Shown: positions 17,229 through 25,998 of the stretch, in pieces
Numbering within the stretch: position 1 is the first letter of the stretch
How the letters are laid out: each line of letters starts with the position of its first letter
Origin: DATLZU01 sp035573855
Lineage (GTDB): Bacteria; Nitrospirota; Nitrospiria; Nitrospirales; Nitrospiraceae
Length of the DNA: 64,000 bases
Assembly (NCBI GenBank): GCA_035573855.1
Contig: DATLZU010000013.1
Location: 1-64,000 of the forward strand
Direction: 5' to 3'
The notes under the pieces: generated by a model
Told to the model about the DNA's origin: nothing
The model's input: the letters and a program-made list of their open reading frames with translations, nothing else
Databases searched by the model: none
Translations under genes and position numbers: made by a program

Positions 17229-17960
17229 TCAGGCCTTTACCAATTCTCCGTCGATCGGGACCGCCTCTTCACCAGCCTTGACCTGGACGGTCTGTGGCAC
17301 GGCCGCCTCGTCACGAACTTTCGCGTTGTCCAGCAACGTAATCCACCGTAGGAACTCCGGTCGCTTCTGAGCGCTTTCATCCCGGAACTGGTCCCAATCC
17401 AACACCGCCGCCACGGAAAGTGCGCCAGCCGGCGGCAGCGCCACGGCCGGGCTGATTGGTTCACAGGGAAAGCCGATTGCGCGGAGCACGCGGAGAAACC
17501 GTTTCTCGACGACCATGTAGAGGTATCGGACATCATTAAAGACTGACCACTGATACACGCCTTTGAACAATGCCAGCATCATACGGGACGAAAGTCCTTT
17601 ATCGTGAATGCCCGGATCCACGGTCAGTCGTGTGATTTCCACCGTATCCGGTTCCTTCCGAAGACGATACCCCGGAAGCAGACAAGGTCGGAACTCCGAT
17701 TCCAACATGAAGGGCCCGGGCGGTACGAGGATACGGAACAAGCCTGCCAGGGTTCCATCGCCCATGAACAGACCGACCGATATGGCCCAGGCATCATACG
17801 CATCCACCTCTAATTCGAGGGGCGAGGCGGACACCCATTGCAATCGGTCGACAAACACTTTGTGGCGCAGCCGATAGGCTTCCACAAGATCTTGTTGCTC
17901 CGTGAGTGTTTTGACCAGGAACCGTCCTTCATAGAACGCAATCGTCCTCCATCTCACCAT
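17229..17960 (-). CDS. Acyl-homoserine-lactone synthase (LuxI family)
   Basis: 243 residues, slightly longer than a typical LuxI. It makes N-acyl-homoserine lactone from S-adenosylmethionine and an acyl carrier. Family-invariant positions are visible: R-x3-F-x4-W (RHKVFVDRLQW), E-x-D-x-YD (ELEVDAYDAW), an Arg in LAGLFRIL, and E-x-x-R (VEITRLTVDP). About 40 C-terminal residues extend beyond the usual end and are polar. Its promoter region carries a perfect lux-box palindrome about 70 bases upstream, as expected for autoinduction. Acyl-HSL production is known in Nitrospira. Confidence 0.92.
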   Translation of the reverse strand: MVRWRTIAFYEGRFLVKTLTEQQDLVEAYRLRHKVFVDRLQWVSASPLELEVDAYDAWAISVGLFMGDGTLAGLFRILVPPGPFMLESEFRPCLLPGYRLRKEPDTVEITRLTVDPGIHDKGLSSRMMLALFKGVYQWSVFNDVRYLYMVVEKRFLRVLRAIGFPCEPISPAVALPPAGALSVAAVLDWDQFRDESAQKRPEFLRWITLLDNAKVRDEAAVPQTVQVKAGEEAVPIDGELVKA

Positions 17961-18030
17961 GGTCGCCTCCCTTGTTTTGCGTAAGAACCCAGGCCAGGGA
18001 GAGCGTCATGGTCGAAATCCCACTTTTTGT

Positions 18031-18052
18031 CACCTGGCGGAGTCGCCAGGTG
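18031..18052. promoter_or_regulatory. lux-box operator between luxI and the response regulator
   Basis: Perfect inverted repeat CACCTGGCG-GAGT-CGCCAGGTG. Its inner 20 bases (18032-18051) fit the classical lux-box form ACCTG-N10-CAGGT. It lies 71 bases from the luxI start and 83 bases from the ATG of the divergent response regulator, so one LuxR-type dimer could control both. It is the only such palindrome noticed in the window. Confidence 0.75.
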
Positions 18053-18134
18053 TTCCGGGTGGCTTCCTTTGGCATGCTGGCGGGAAGAGACTGCCCGGTT
18101 TTTACCCTTAGGGCATCATGATTTGGAGGGCCCC

Positions 18135-18818
18135 ATGGACAAACGCAATGGCAAGCCCATTCGCGCGTACATCGTGGACGATCATGAAGTCGTGCGAGCA
18201 GGGCTCCGAACAATCCTTGAATCCGCCCATGAGATCGCCGTGATCGGTGAAGCAGGCGCCGGAACGGAAGCGATCGAGGATGTCATTCGGTTCAGACCCG
18301 ATGTTGTCCTTATGGACGTGCGTTTAAGACAAGGCAACGGCATCCAGGCCTGCCGGGACATCCGAAAAATCTGTCGCGAAACCCGCGTGCTGATGCTCTC
18401 CGCTTTTACCGAGGAGGGCCTTGTCCTGGACGCTGTGTTGGCCGGCGCCCACGGCTATCTTTCCAAATTCGCAAGCCGCGCGGCCCTGATCAGCGCCGTG
18501 CGGGCGATCGCGGCGGGCCGGACGGTGTTCGAGAGGACGGCCGCCTCGCGGGTGACGGAAATGCGCCCTGTGCAGACCGTGAAACCCAGGACCGGCCCGG
18601 AGAGCCTGACCGCGCAAGAACAGCGTGTCCTGACGCTGGTTGCAGAAGGGAAGACCAACAAGGAAGTCGCGGCCGCGCTAGACCTGAGCGAAAAAACCGT
18701 CAAGAACTATCTCGCCAATATCTACGACAAACTCAACATCTCGCGTCGGGCCCAAGCCGCCGCCCTTTATGCGAGAGGCATGAGCACCGTTCATCATTAT
18801 TCCGTACGAATGCATTGA
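18135..18818 (+). CDS. NarL/FixJ-type response regulator
   Basis: 227 residues from ATG 18135, which has a GGAGG five bases upstream (the frame itself is open from 18027). The receiver domain (residues about 10-125) has the acidic pair (YIVDDHEVV), the phospho-acceptor Asp (DVVLMDVRLRQGNG), the Thr/Ser switch (MLSAF) and the conserved Lys (YLSKFAS). The C-terminal LuxR-type HTH (LTAQEQRVLTLVAEGKTNKEVAAALDLSEKTVKNYLANIYDKL) is close to the DevR/DosR subtype. No partner histidine kinase is adjacent. Its promoter region carries the lux box, which suggests quorum control. Confidence 0.9.
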   Translation: MDKRNGKPIRAYIVDDHEVVRAGLRTILESAHEIAVIGEAGAGTEAIEDVIRFRPDVVLMDVRLRQGNGIQACRDIRKICRETRVLMLSAFTEEGLVLDAVLAGAHGYLSKFASRAALISAVRAIAAGRTVFERTAASRVTEMRPVQTVKPRTGPESLTAQEQRVLTLVAEGKTNKEVAAALDLSEKTVKNYLANIYDKLNISRRAQAAALYARGMSTVHHYSVRMH

Positions 18819-18869
18819 TGTCGCCGGCTCGGCGGCACCGGCCAACCTCGATACCGTCACCATTGTGCC

Positions 18870-18896
18870 GGGCGCCTCGCCTGATCTGAGGCGCCC
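18870..18896 (+). terminator. Stem-loop after the response regulator gene
   Basis: Perfect 9-bp stem GGGCGCCTC / GAGGCGCCC with a 9-base loop, 52 bases after the stop codon. There is no T-run after it, so intrinsic termination is only possible, not certain. The remaining 220 bases up to the UPF0114 gene show no other feature. Confidence 0.4.
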
Positions 18897-19119
18897 AGGC
18901 CCCTTCAGTCCTTCCCTCCAGCACACTTGAATGGTCTTGCGGTTGCGACCTTCGTCGTCGGGCCCACCGGAGCGAATTGACAGATGGCGATCAGCTCACT
19001 AGGATACGCCTCGGAAACGGAACTCGAGTCGATGGACGCCCGAACGTGTAGAGACCGTTGATCCTGCCATCCGCCACCCCATGCAGCGAACGCGATCCGC
19101 CGATCAGCAAGGAGACCGT

Positions 19120-19701
19120 ATGTCCAACGTGACGCATTCCTCTCATTCATCGGCCACAGCCACAACCTCCGCCGCGACGGCCACGGCCATCGCCGGCCGC
19201 GTCGAGCGCGGATTCGAGGTTATCGTGTTCGCCAGCCGGTGGATTCAGGCGCCGCTTTATGCCGGCCTGATCGTGGCCGAGCTGCTGTATGCCTACAAGT
19301 TTCTCGTCGAGCTGTGGGAGATGATCCACAACATCCGCGAGTTGACGGAGACGATTTTCATGCTCGGCGTCCTCTCTCTCGTCGACATCACGATGGTCGC
19401 CAACCTGCTCACCATGGTCGTGATCGGCGGCTACGCGACGTTCGTCAGCAAGCTCGACCTGGAGGGGCACCGGGACCGACCGGATTGGCTCAGCCACGTG
19501 GACCCGGGTACGATCAAAGTCAAATTGGCGGCTTCCCTCATCGGTATCTCCAGCATTCATCTCCTGAAGGCCTTCGTGAACGTGAGCAACGTATCGCCCG
19601 AACATATCAAATGGCAGATCTTCATTCACATGACATTCCTGGGCTCCGCCATCTTGTTGGCTTGGACCGACAAGCTGATGCTGAAGGATCGTAAGCATTG
19701 A
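19120..19701 (+). CDS. UPF0114 (YqhA-like) membrane protein
   Basis: 193 residues with a Ser/Thr/Ala-rich leader and four hydrophobic segments. Family landmarks are RVERGFEVIVFASRWIQAPLYAGLIVAELLY, VDITMVANLLTMVVIGGYATFVSKLD, and VKLAASLIGISSIHLLKAFVN. Function is unknown in the family. AAGGAG at 19109-19114 sets ATG 19120 as the start rather than the in-frame ATG at 19081. Confidence 0.88.
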   Translation: MSNVTHSSHSSATATTSAATATAIAGRVERGFEVIVFASRWIQAPLYAGLIVAELLYAYKFLVELWEMIHNIRELTETIFMLGVLSLVDITMVANLLTMVVIGGYATFVSKLDLEGHRDRPDWLSHVDPGTIKVKLAASLIGISSIHLLKAFVNVSNVSPEHIKWQIFIHMTFLGSAILLAWTDKLMLKDRKH

Positions 19702-19710
19702 GCCGCCGCG

Positions 19711-19875
19711 GTGAGCCCGATTCCCACCTTGTTCAAGCGCAAGAACGACTGTCACGCCGCAAGGCTGATTAAAGCCGCGCAGAAGGTCGCGGTGAAATAC
19801 CGGCATCAGCTCGTGGACTTCATCGAGGCGGGACACCGACCTGCGCCGTACCCGAGCCGAAAGAGAATGCTATGA
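19711..19875 (+). CDS. Small basic protein coupled to the patatin-like gene
   Basis: 54 codons from GTG 19711, rich in Lys, Arg and His (FKRKNDCHAARLIKAAQKVAVKYRHQLVDFIEAG). The stop codon overlaps the ATG of the patatin-like gene by four bases (ATGA), typical of translational coupling. The composition looks like protein and not spacer. No family is recognised. It follows the UPF0114 gene by nine bases. Confidence 0.4.
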   Translation: MSPIPTLFKRKNDCHAARLIKAAQKVAVKYRHQLVDFIEAGHRPAPYPSRKRML

Positions 19876-22613
19876 GTGCGCCGTCTGGCACGAGTGGTCC
19901 ATTCCAATTGAGCCAGGTCCTCGCGGAAGAATATGAGCGTCTCCACGGTTCACGCGTGGACTTTCCACCGGAGATAGGCGAACCCGAACGGCTGAAGGAC
20001 ATCTGCCGGCGCATCCATGCCCTTCCCTACGGGCGAGCGGCTCTCTGTTTGTCTGGCGGCGGCATCCGCAGTGCGACCTTTGGTCTCGGCATCATCCAAG
20101 GACTGGCGCGCCTGCATCAGCTCGACCGGCTCGATTACCTTTCGACGGTCTCCGGCGGCGGGTACATTGGGAGCTGGCTCACCGCCTGGATCAAGCGCCA
20201 TCCGCGCGGCCTTGCCGGCGTGACCCAGGAACTCAGCGTGCAGACCCGCGCCCCGCTCGAACCGGAACCCGACCCGGTGAACTGGATCCGACGATACAGC
20301 AATTACCTAAGCCCGCGGCTGGGGCTGCTCTCGGCGGATTCCTGGACGGTGATCGGCATCTATCTCCGCAACTTGCTGCTGAACTGGCTGGTTCTGTTGC
20401 CCCTCGCGCTTGCGGGATTGGCGATCCCTAGACTGTATCTCGCGCTGGCACGGTTGGAGATGCCTGATTGGATGCCCGAGTGGGCGCTGCTCACGGTAGT
20501 CGCGATCGGAAGTTTGCTCATCGTCCTCTCGCTGACCTACATCCACCTGTACCGGCCCAGCCTGGCCTATCTCCGCGTTCACGAACGATGGAAGACGTTC
20601 GAAGAACAGCCGTGGTTCCTTCTATGCTCGTGGCTTCCTCCGCTGACCGCGTCTCTGCTGCTCATGCTCGTCTGGGCCTGGTTCCACAACACCGGGAAGG
20701 ACCTCGGCGCCGTCTCGTGGAACGGGTGGGCGATCCGGCGGACCCTGATCCTCTTCACCGTCGCCACGTCGGCCATCAACGTCGCCGCCTGGACGATCGC
20801 CTGCTTCTGCCTGGATCGCTTTCGCAAGGGCTAGGAACCCCTGTTGGCCGAGCTGGTTGTCATCGTGATGAGCGGAGCCTTAGGAGGCTTGTTGGCCTGG
20901 ACCGGACTGGAGGGCCTGACCCACGAACAGCGAGTCAGGGAGTATGCTGCCTGGTATACGACGTTCGCCGCGCCGGGATTCCTGGGCGGCTTTCTTCTCG
21001 CGGCAACCTTTTTCGTCGGGATCACCAGCCTCTACACGCGAGATGAGGATCGGGAATGGTGGGGACGGTCCGGCGCGTGGGTGCTGATCGGCGGCGTCGC
21101 ATGGACGGCGGCGAGCGGCATCGCGATCTTCGAACCAACCGGGCTCGCCGAGTTTCCCGTGTTGCTGACCTCGCTGGGAGGCCTTTCCGGTCTCGTCAGC
21201 GTTGTGCTGGGATTCAGTCGGAACACCGCCGCGGTGAACTCGCGGGAGTCCGGGGCCGGTTTAGTGAACACGGCGCTCGCGGTGGCGGCGCCCGTGGCGG
21301 TGGTGTTCGTCCTGGCGTTGTTGGCGGCGGCCACGAGCGCGCTCTTCGCGCTCACACTGGGCCTCATCATATTGACCGGACCGGCGCAAGACGGAGGGTG
21401 GACGTATCAGCAGATTCTGGAACGGACACGATGGGACAGACTGGTCGCGTTTATCGTCACGCTGGCGCTCACCAGCGTTTTTTTGTCACGCTACGTGAAT
21501 ATCAATAAGTTCTCGTTGCACTCGATGTATCGCAACCGGCTGATCCGCGCCTATCTCGGCGCCTCGCGGCTTGGGGAATATGGGCATCGGCGTGATCCCA
21601 ATCGTTTCACCGGCTTCGACCCTAGGGACAACTTCACGATGAAGGACTTGGCCCCCGACGGAGCGCCGGCGCAGAAGCCGTTCCACGTGGTGAACATCGC
21701 GTTGAATCTGGTGCGGGGAACCAACCTCGCCTGGCAACAGTGAAAGGCCGTGTCGCTCACCGTATCCCCGCTGCACTGCGGCAGCTTCCTGCACAAGGAT
21801 CTCGGGTAACGCCGTTCAGCGGAATACGGCAAGAATCACGCGTACAAGACCGCCATCACGCTGGGAACCGCCCTGGCCATCTCAGGCGCCGCGGCCAGCC
21901 CCAACATGGGCTATCACTCGTCGCCCGCCGTCGCGTTTCTCTTGACCCTGTTCAACGTCAGGCTCGGGTGGTGGCTGGGCAACCCTGGAATGGCCGGCGC
22001 CAACACGTTCGATCGATCCTGCCCAGATTCATCGATCCGCCCGCTTCTGGCGGAAGCGTTCGGGCTCACCGACGAACACAACCCCTACGTCTATCTTTCA
22101 GATGGCGGGCACTTTGAGAACTTGGGTCTCTAGAAATGGTTCTTCGACGATGCCGCATGATCATCGTGAGCGACGCCGGGTGCGATCCCCAATTCGTGTT
22201 CCAAGACCTAGGCAATGCCATCCGCAAGATCAGGGTGGACCTCGGCACCGACATCGACATCAACGTGGACATGCTTCGCCGGCGGAATCAGGAAGGGCGC
22301 AGCCGTTGGCACCACGCGATCGGCACCATCCGCTATTACGAATGTAGATGCCGGCGGGCGGGACGGCGTGCTCCTATACCTCAAACCGTCACTTACCGGT
22401 AACGAGCCCGCCGACGTCCTGGAGTACGCCGCGCAGCACAAGACATTCCCGCATGAAACGACGGCCGACCAATTCTTCGATGAATCGCAGTTCGAATCCT
22501 ATCGGCGCTTAGGCCAACACGTTGTCGAAGAGGTCTTCGGCCAGGCGGCCGCCCAACCAGCCGAAGGGCTTGGTCCGGTCTTTGACCGCCTCCGTTCCGA
22601 CTGGAACGCCTGA
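19872..22613 (+). pseudogene. Patatin-like phospholipase membrane protein, multiply disabled
   Basis: A ~914-codon gene of the patatin-like type. The N-terminal part has the oxyanion loop LSGGGIRSATFGLG and the nucleophile region STVSGGGYIGSW. The middle has several membrane segments, and the C-terminal part has the catalytic Asp motif (YLSDGGHFENLGL). The frame is broken by TAG (20832), TGA (21741, where an Arg codon is expected) and TAA (21807, where a Tyr codon is expected). A one-base deletion in a Tyr codon follows near 22131, then a one-base insertion near 22341; after each, homologous sequence resumes in the next frame. Coding character on both sides is fresh, so decay is recent. Three different stop codons argue against recoding. 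Confidence 0.85.
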
Positions 22614-22647
22614 CCCGTTTGTCTTCTGCGGACCGGGTGCCGCGCGA

Positions 22648-25104
22648 TTACCGCCAGGCGGGCGTCCAGCGTCCATCCTGATCGGCCCAGTGCGGCGTCC
22701 AGGCGATGGCAACCAGGCGGACAGCGATGTTGGTCTTGGAGGGCCGGAGCGCGATGGTCTCGAGCGGCTCGGTCAGCGGATCGATCTTGGACAGCAGGGC
22801 GTCCGTTTCCACTTGAAACTGCGTCTCCAAGTCGGCGAGTTGTTTGCGGATTGCCTCGATGTTCTCCTCTGCGCGGGCGACGTCTTTGGCTTCCTTGATC
22901 GACCGGCCGACGCCCCGCGCCGCGGTCGCGGCCTTCCCCAGCGTGGTCGCGCTGATCGTCTTTCTGCCAAGAAACGCGCCCAGCAACGTCGCGCCGAATG
23001 AGATCGCCGTCTGCAGATGTTGCGCCTTGGCCTGCTCGGCTTCCCGTTCCTTGGCCTGCTCGGCGCGACGCAGACGTTCCTGCAACGCGGCCATCTTCGG
23101 TCCATACTTGCGCCGGAGTTGCTCCGTCACCTGATCCCGCCGTTCGTGCGCGAGCTGGTGCAGCCGGATGCGAAAATCTCGCTCCGACTCGCCGGGCTTG
23201 GACATCTCCTTCAACGATGGGCTCCTGAACAACTCGACCTTCTGCGTGCGGTAGAGCCAATTGGCGAAATCTTTGCTCCACAGGTCGAAGCTCTTCCTGT
23301 TGACAACCGGAGAAGGAAGCGGTGCATACCGCGCCGGGTCCTGCGGAGTCCGCTCGAGCTCAGCCACCGTTACGTCGGCCTCGACCGCATCGTCCCAGTC
23401 CACCGCCACGGGCGCGTCGGTCATCGGGGCCAGGAATACGCAATCCTGGGCAACGTCCACGCCCGCCTTCGCGTCGGCCACCCGGATCTGCGCCGCCCCC
23501 AACAATCTCGGTCGGTAGACCAGATCAGCGCCTGCCGGACGGGCGCCGCGGACAGGGATGAAATATTGTGGAATGTCGGGCGCAAGAACAGGACGAGCGG
23601 CAAGGGGCGAGGAGCTCAAGGTAACCGATGGAAGGTCAGCTTCGGGCTTGCGACCTCTCGCCTCTTGTCCCGTGCCTCGCGCTGTCGACCGTTTATAAGG
23701 GTCCATCAATTTCTTGATTTGATCGCGGGTGAGCGGGCCGCGCAGGTAGGAGAGCGTCCAGCGTGTTTCGAACACAACCGGCGCGTCCTCATGGACGTTG
23801 TGCATCAGAAAGATCCGGCTGCCCAGCCCGGCCAACAGCTGCTCCATCTGTTGCCGATCGAAGCGTTGGCCGCCGCCGGCCGACGCGCCCTCGAGCCCTT
23901 CCAATACGCGCGCCTTGTCCCGCTCGGTCTGCAAACGGCCGATGAACCAGGTGCCGGTATTCGCCAGCCCCTTGTAATCGAGATCGACCGGGTTTTGGGT
24001 GGCGAGCACGACCCCGAGGCCGAACGCGCGGGCCTGCTTGAGCAAGGTGAGCAGCGGTTGCTTGGAAGGCGGGTTGGCGACGGGCGGGAAATAACCGAAG
24101 ATCTCATCCATGTACAGGAGAGCGCGGAGGCTCGTCGTGCCCGTCTGGGAACGGACCCATCCCAGCGTCTGGCTCAGCAGCAGCGTAACGAAAAACATGC
24201 GCTCGGCATCGCTCAGGTGAGCGATCGAGAAGATCGCAATCCGCGGCTTGCCTTCCGATGTGTAAAGCATCCGTCCGATGTCCAACGCGTCGCCTTCCAG
24301 CCACACCGAAAAGCCCGGCGCAGCCAGCAGATTGTTGAGTTGCATGGCGAGCGCGAACCGGTCCTTCGCAGGATAGAACGATTCCAGGTCGAGCACGCCC
24401 ACGTGAGAGACCGGCGGAACTTGAATCTGCCGGATCAGCGTCGCGAGGTCGAGGTCCTCCCCTTGCTTCCACGCCGCCTCGAGGATAGTCGAGATGAGGA
24501 TGTGCTCACGGCTCCTGATCGGATCGGTCTCGATGCCCAGAAGGCCCAGCAAACCGGTTGTGGTGGTGCCGATCCGCTCGCGCAGCGCTTCGGCGTCGTC
24601 GAGCACCGCACGCGACGGCGCGGCGAAGGATTGCACGATCGAGACCGGCAGGCCTGCGGTGCTCCCTGGCGTGTAAATGACAAACTCAGCAGCGTCGCGC
24701 AAACGCTGGATGCGGGTGCCGTCCTGCCCCCACTCGGCCAGGCCCTTCTTCCACCACTCCGCTTGTTGCTGGGCGTACTCCGGCGGTGACAGTCCTTTCT
24801 TCTGCGCCTCGCCTTCGTTGATCCACGGCTCGAAGTCTTCCCCGCGGAGTTGCGGGAATGTCAGCAGCAAATTCCCCAAATCCCCTTTGGGATCGATCAC
24901 GAGGGCTGGGATGCCGTCAATCGCCGCTTCTTCAAGTAAGGCGAGACAGAGACCAGTCTTGCCACTCCCGGTCATGCCCACGCAGACCGCATGGGTGACC
25001 AGATCTTTCGAGTCGTAGAGCAGCCAGCCCGGCTTGGGCTTGTTCTTTCTCAGGTCGTAGGGGCGTCCAAGATAGAAGACGCCGAGCTGTTCGAAATCCT
25101 GCAT
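22648..25104 (-). CDS. HerA/VirB4-like ATPase with repeat-derived linker
   Basis: 818 residues. Hexameric DNA-pumping-type ATPase: Walker A GMTGSGKTGL (about residue 43), DPKGDLGNLLLTFP, Walker B LLYMDEIFGYFPP, and the motif VVLATQNPVDLDYKGLANTGTWFIGRLQT. The C-terminal third has a coiled coil (QERLRRAEQAKEREAEQAKAQ) and a small Gly/Ala segment. Between the ATPase core and the C-terminal part, about 30 residues (RGTGQEARGRKPEADLPSV on) are encoded by a dispersed palindromic repeat, so the linker has been lengthened. No NurA nuclease gene is adjacent. A role in DNA translocation or repair is inferred from the family only. Confidence 0.8.
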   Translation of the reverse strand: MQDFEQLGVFYLGRPYDLRKNKPKPGWLLYDSKDLVTHAVCVGMTGSGKTGLCLALLEEAAIDGIPALVIDPKGDLGNLLLTFPQLRGEDFEPWINEGEAQKKGLSPPEYAQQQAEWWKKGLAEWGQDGTRIQRLRDAAEFVIYTPGSTAGLPVSIVQSFAAPSRAVLDDAEALRERIGTTTTGLLGLLGIETDPIRSREHILISTILEAAWKQGEDLDLATLIRQIQVPPVSHVGVLDLESFYPAKDRFALAMQLNNLLAAPGFSVWLEGDALDIGRMLYTSEGKPRIAIFSIAHLSDAERMFFVTLLLSQTLGWVRSQTGTTSLRALLYMDEIFGYFPPVANPPSKQPLLTLLKQARAFGLGVVLATQNPVDLDYKGLANTGTWFIGRLQTERDKARVLEGLEGASAGGGQRFDRQQMEQLLAGLGSRIFLMHNVHEDAPVVFETRWTLSYLRGPLTRDQIKKLMDPYKRSTARGTGQEARGRKPEADLPSVTLSSSPLAARPVLAPDIPQYFIPVRGARPAGADLVYRPRLLGAAQIRVADAKAGVDVAQDCVFLAPMTDAPVAVDWDDAVEADVTVAELERTPQDPARYAPLPSPVVNRKSFDLWSKDFANWLYRTQKVELFRSPSLKEMSKPGESERDFRIRLHQLAHERRDQVTEQLRRKYGPKMAALQERLRRAEQAKEREAEQAKAQHLQTAISFGATLLGAFLGRKTISATTLGKAATAARGVGRSIKEAKDVARAEENIEAIRKQLADLETQFQVETDALLSKIDPLTEPLETIALRPSKTNIAVRLVAIAWTPHWADQDGRWTPAWR
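23590..23700. repeat. Palindromic repeat (GAGGCGAG family) inside the HerA-like gene
   Basis: Reading the minus strand: GGGACAAGAGGCGAGAGG, then a centre, then CTCGCCCCTTGCC. This is the same word family as 6119-6239 and 57414-57475. It is translated in frame without a stop as a polar linker. Confidence 0.5.
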
Positions 25105-25263
25105 TGCGCTGGTATGAAAAAATAGGCTGGAGGCTGGACCGTGGAGTCACGCCCCGGCATCCCCCGGCTCACCTCTCTATGACTCCATGGACTCCACTGC
25201 AGCGTGGATGCGCCGAAGTCCCAGGCATCTCCGCCGCGAATATCGAGACGGCCGACTCACAGC

Positions 25264-25704
25264 CTACCGCGAACGACCTGCGATCGGATTCTCCCAGCGC
25301 ACCCCTGGGAAACGGGCAAAATCGGCGTCAGTAGAGCACAACGCCAGACCATGTTCGATGGCCAGAGCGGCCAGATGGGCATCGGGAACCAGATTCGGGC
25401 GTCCCCCGATATGCGCGAGAAGTGGCCCCAGAACCTCCTGATGCCGCTCCGTGGGCATGGGCACCCAGGATGGGGAACATTCCAGCCATTCGATCACTTG
25501 CCGCCAGGCATCCTGTATCGGTTCGGGTTGTTCAAACACCCGGGGGTTGGAAACCAGCCGAAGAAAACTCAAGAGACTCAGCCAGGGCAACCCGACCGGA
25601 GCAGCCCCATTGAGTCGCGCATCCAGCCAGGCTCGTGCGGCCTCGTGTTGCGGCAACGACGACACGTGAGCGTACACCAGCAGATTTGCATCGATCAAAA
25701 TCAC
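25264..25704 (-). CDS. vapC: VapC-type PIN-domain ribonuclease toxin
   Basis: 146 residues with the PIN fold and its acidic residues: MILIDANLLVYAH (first Asp), a Glu in AARAWLDARL..LSLLSFLRLV context, NLVPDAHLAALAIEHGLALCSTDADFARF (the paired Asp residues). It cleaves RNA, often tRNA, when free of its antitoxin. Its start overlaps the antitoxin stop by four bases, the standard VapBC layout. Confidence 0.88.
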   Translation of the reverse strand: MILIDANLLVYAHVSSLPQHEAARAWLDARLNGAAPVGLPWLSLLSFLRLVSNPRVFEQPEPIQDAWRQVIEWLECSPSWVPMPTERHQEVLGPLLAHIGGRPNLVPDAHLAALAIEHGLALCSTDADFARFPGVRWENPIAGRSR

Positions 25705-25952
25705 CGAAAGGCGTCGTCCTCCGCGACGGCAAGCACTTCCGCAACATCGTCGATACCGCCGATCAAACAGCGTCCGAGCGACACGGCTGCCGTGTGATAA
25801 GGCTTTCGCGGCCCTGCCGGCGCCGTCAGATGCCTCAACCCCTGCCTCAGGGCCTCATTGATTAGCTCCTTCAGCTTCGCCTCCTTGCGAACCTTTCGCA
25901 ACCGGCGAAGCTGAGCCGCCACATCATCATCCAGCGTCAGCGTCGTCCTCAT
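25701..25952 (-). CDS. vapB: VapB-type antitoxin
   Basis: 83 residues. The N-terminal ribbon-helix-helix-like segment (MRTTLTLDDDVAAQLRRLRKVRKEAKLKELINEALRQGL) binds DNA and the C-terminal tail neutralises the PIN toxin. The pair lies between the HerA-like gene and uvrA, all on the minus strand. A short dyad (ATGCTTTGATGCAT) overlaps its start and could be an autoregulatory operator. Confidence 0.85.
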   Translation of the reverse strand: MRTTLTLDDDVAAQLRRLRKVRKEAKLKELINEALRQGLRHLTAPAGPRKPYHTAAVSLGRCLIGGIDDVAEVLAVAEDDAFR

Positions 25953-25998
25953 GCATCAAAGCATAAATGTCGTGATGTCGAGATGTCAAGCTGGTGAC

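Noticed and set aside
19872..22613. Stop-codon recoding in the patatin-like gene
   Set aside because: TAG, TGA and TAA all occur, together with two indels, which fits decay or errors and not recoding.
23017..24789. 590-codon plus-strand frame opposite the HerA-like gene
   Set aside because: It is a shadow of the GC-rich minus-strand gene; it has no family features while the other strand has full ATPase motifs.
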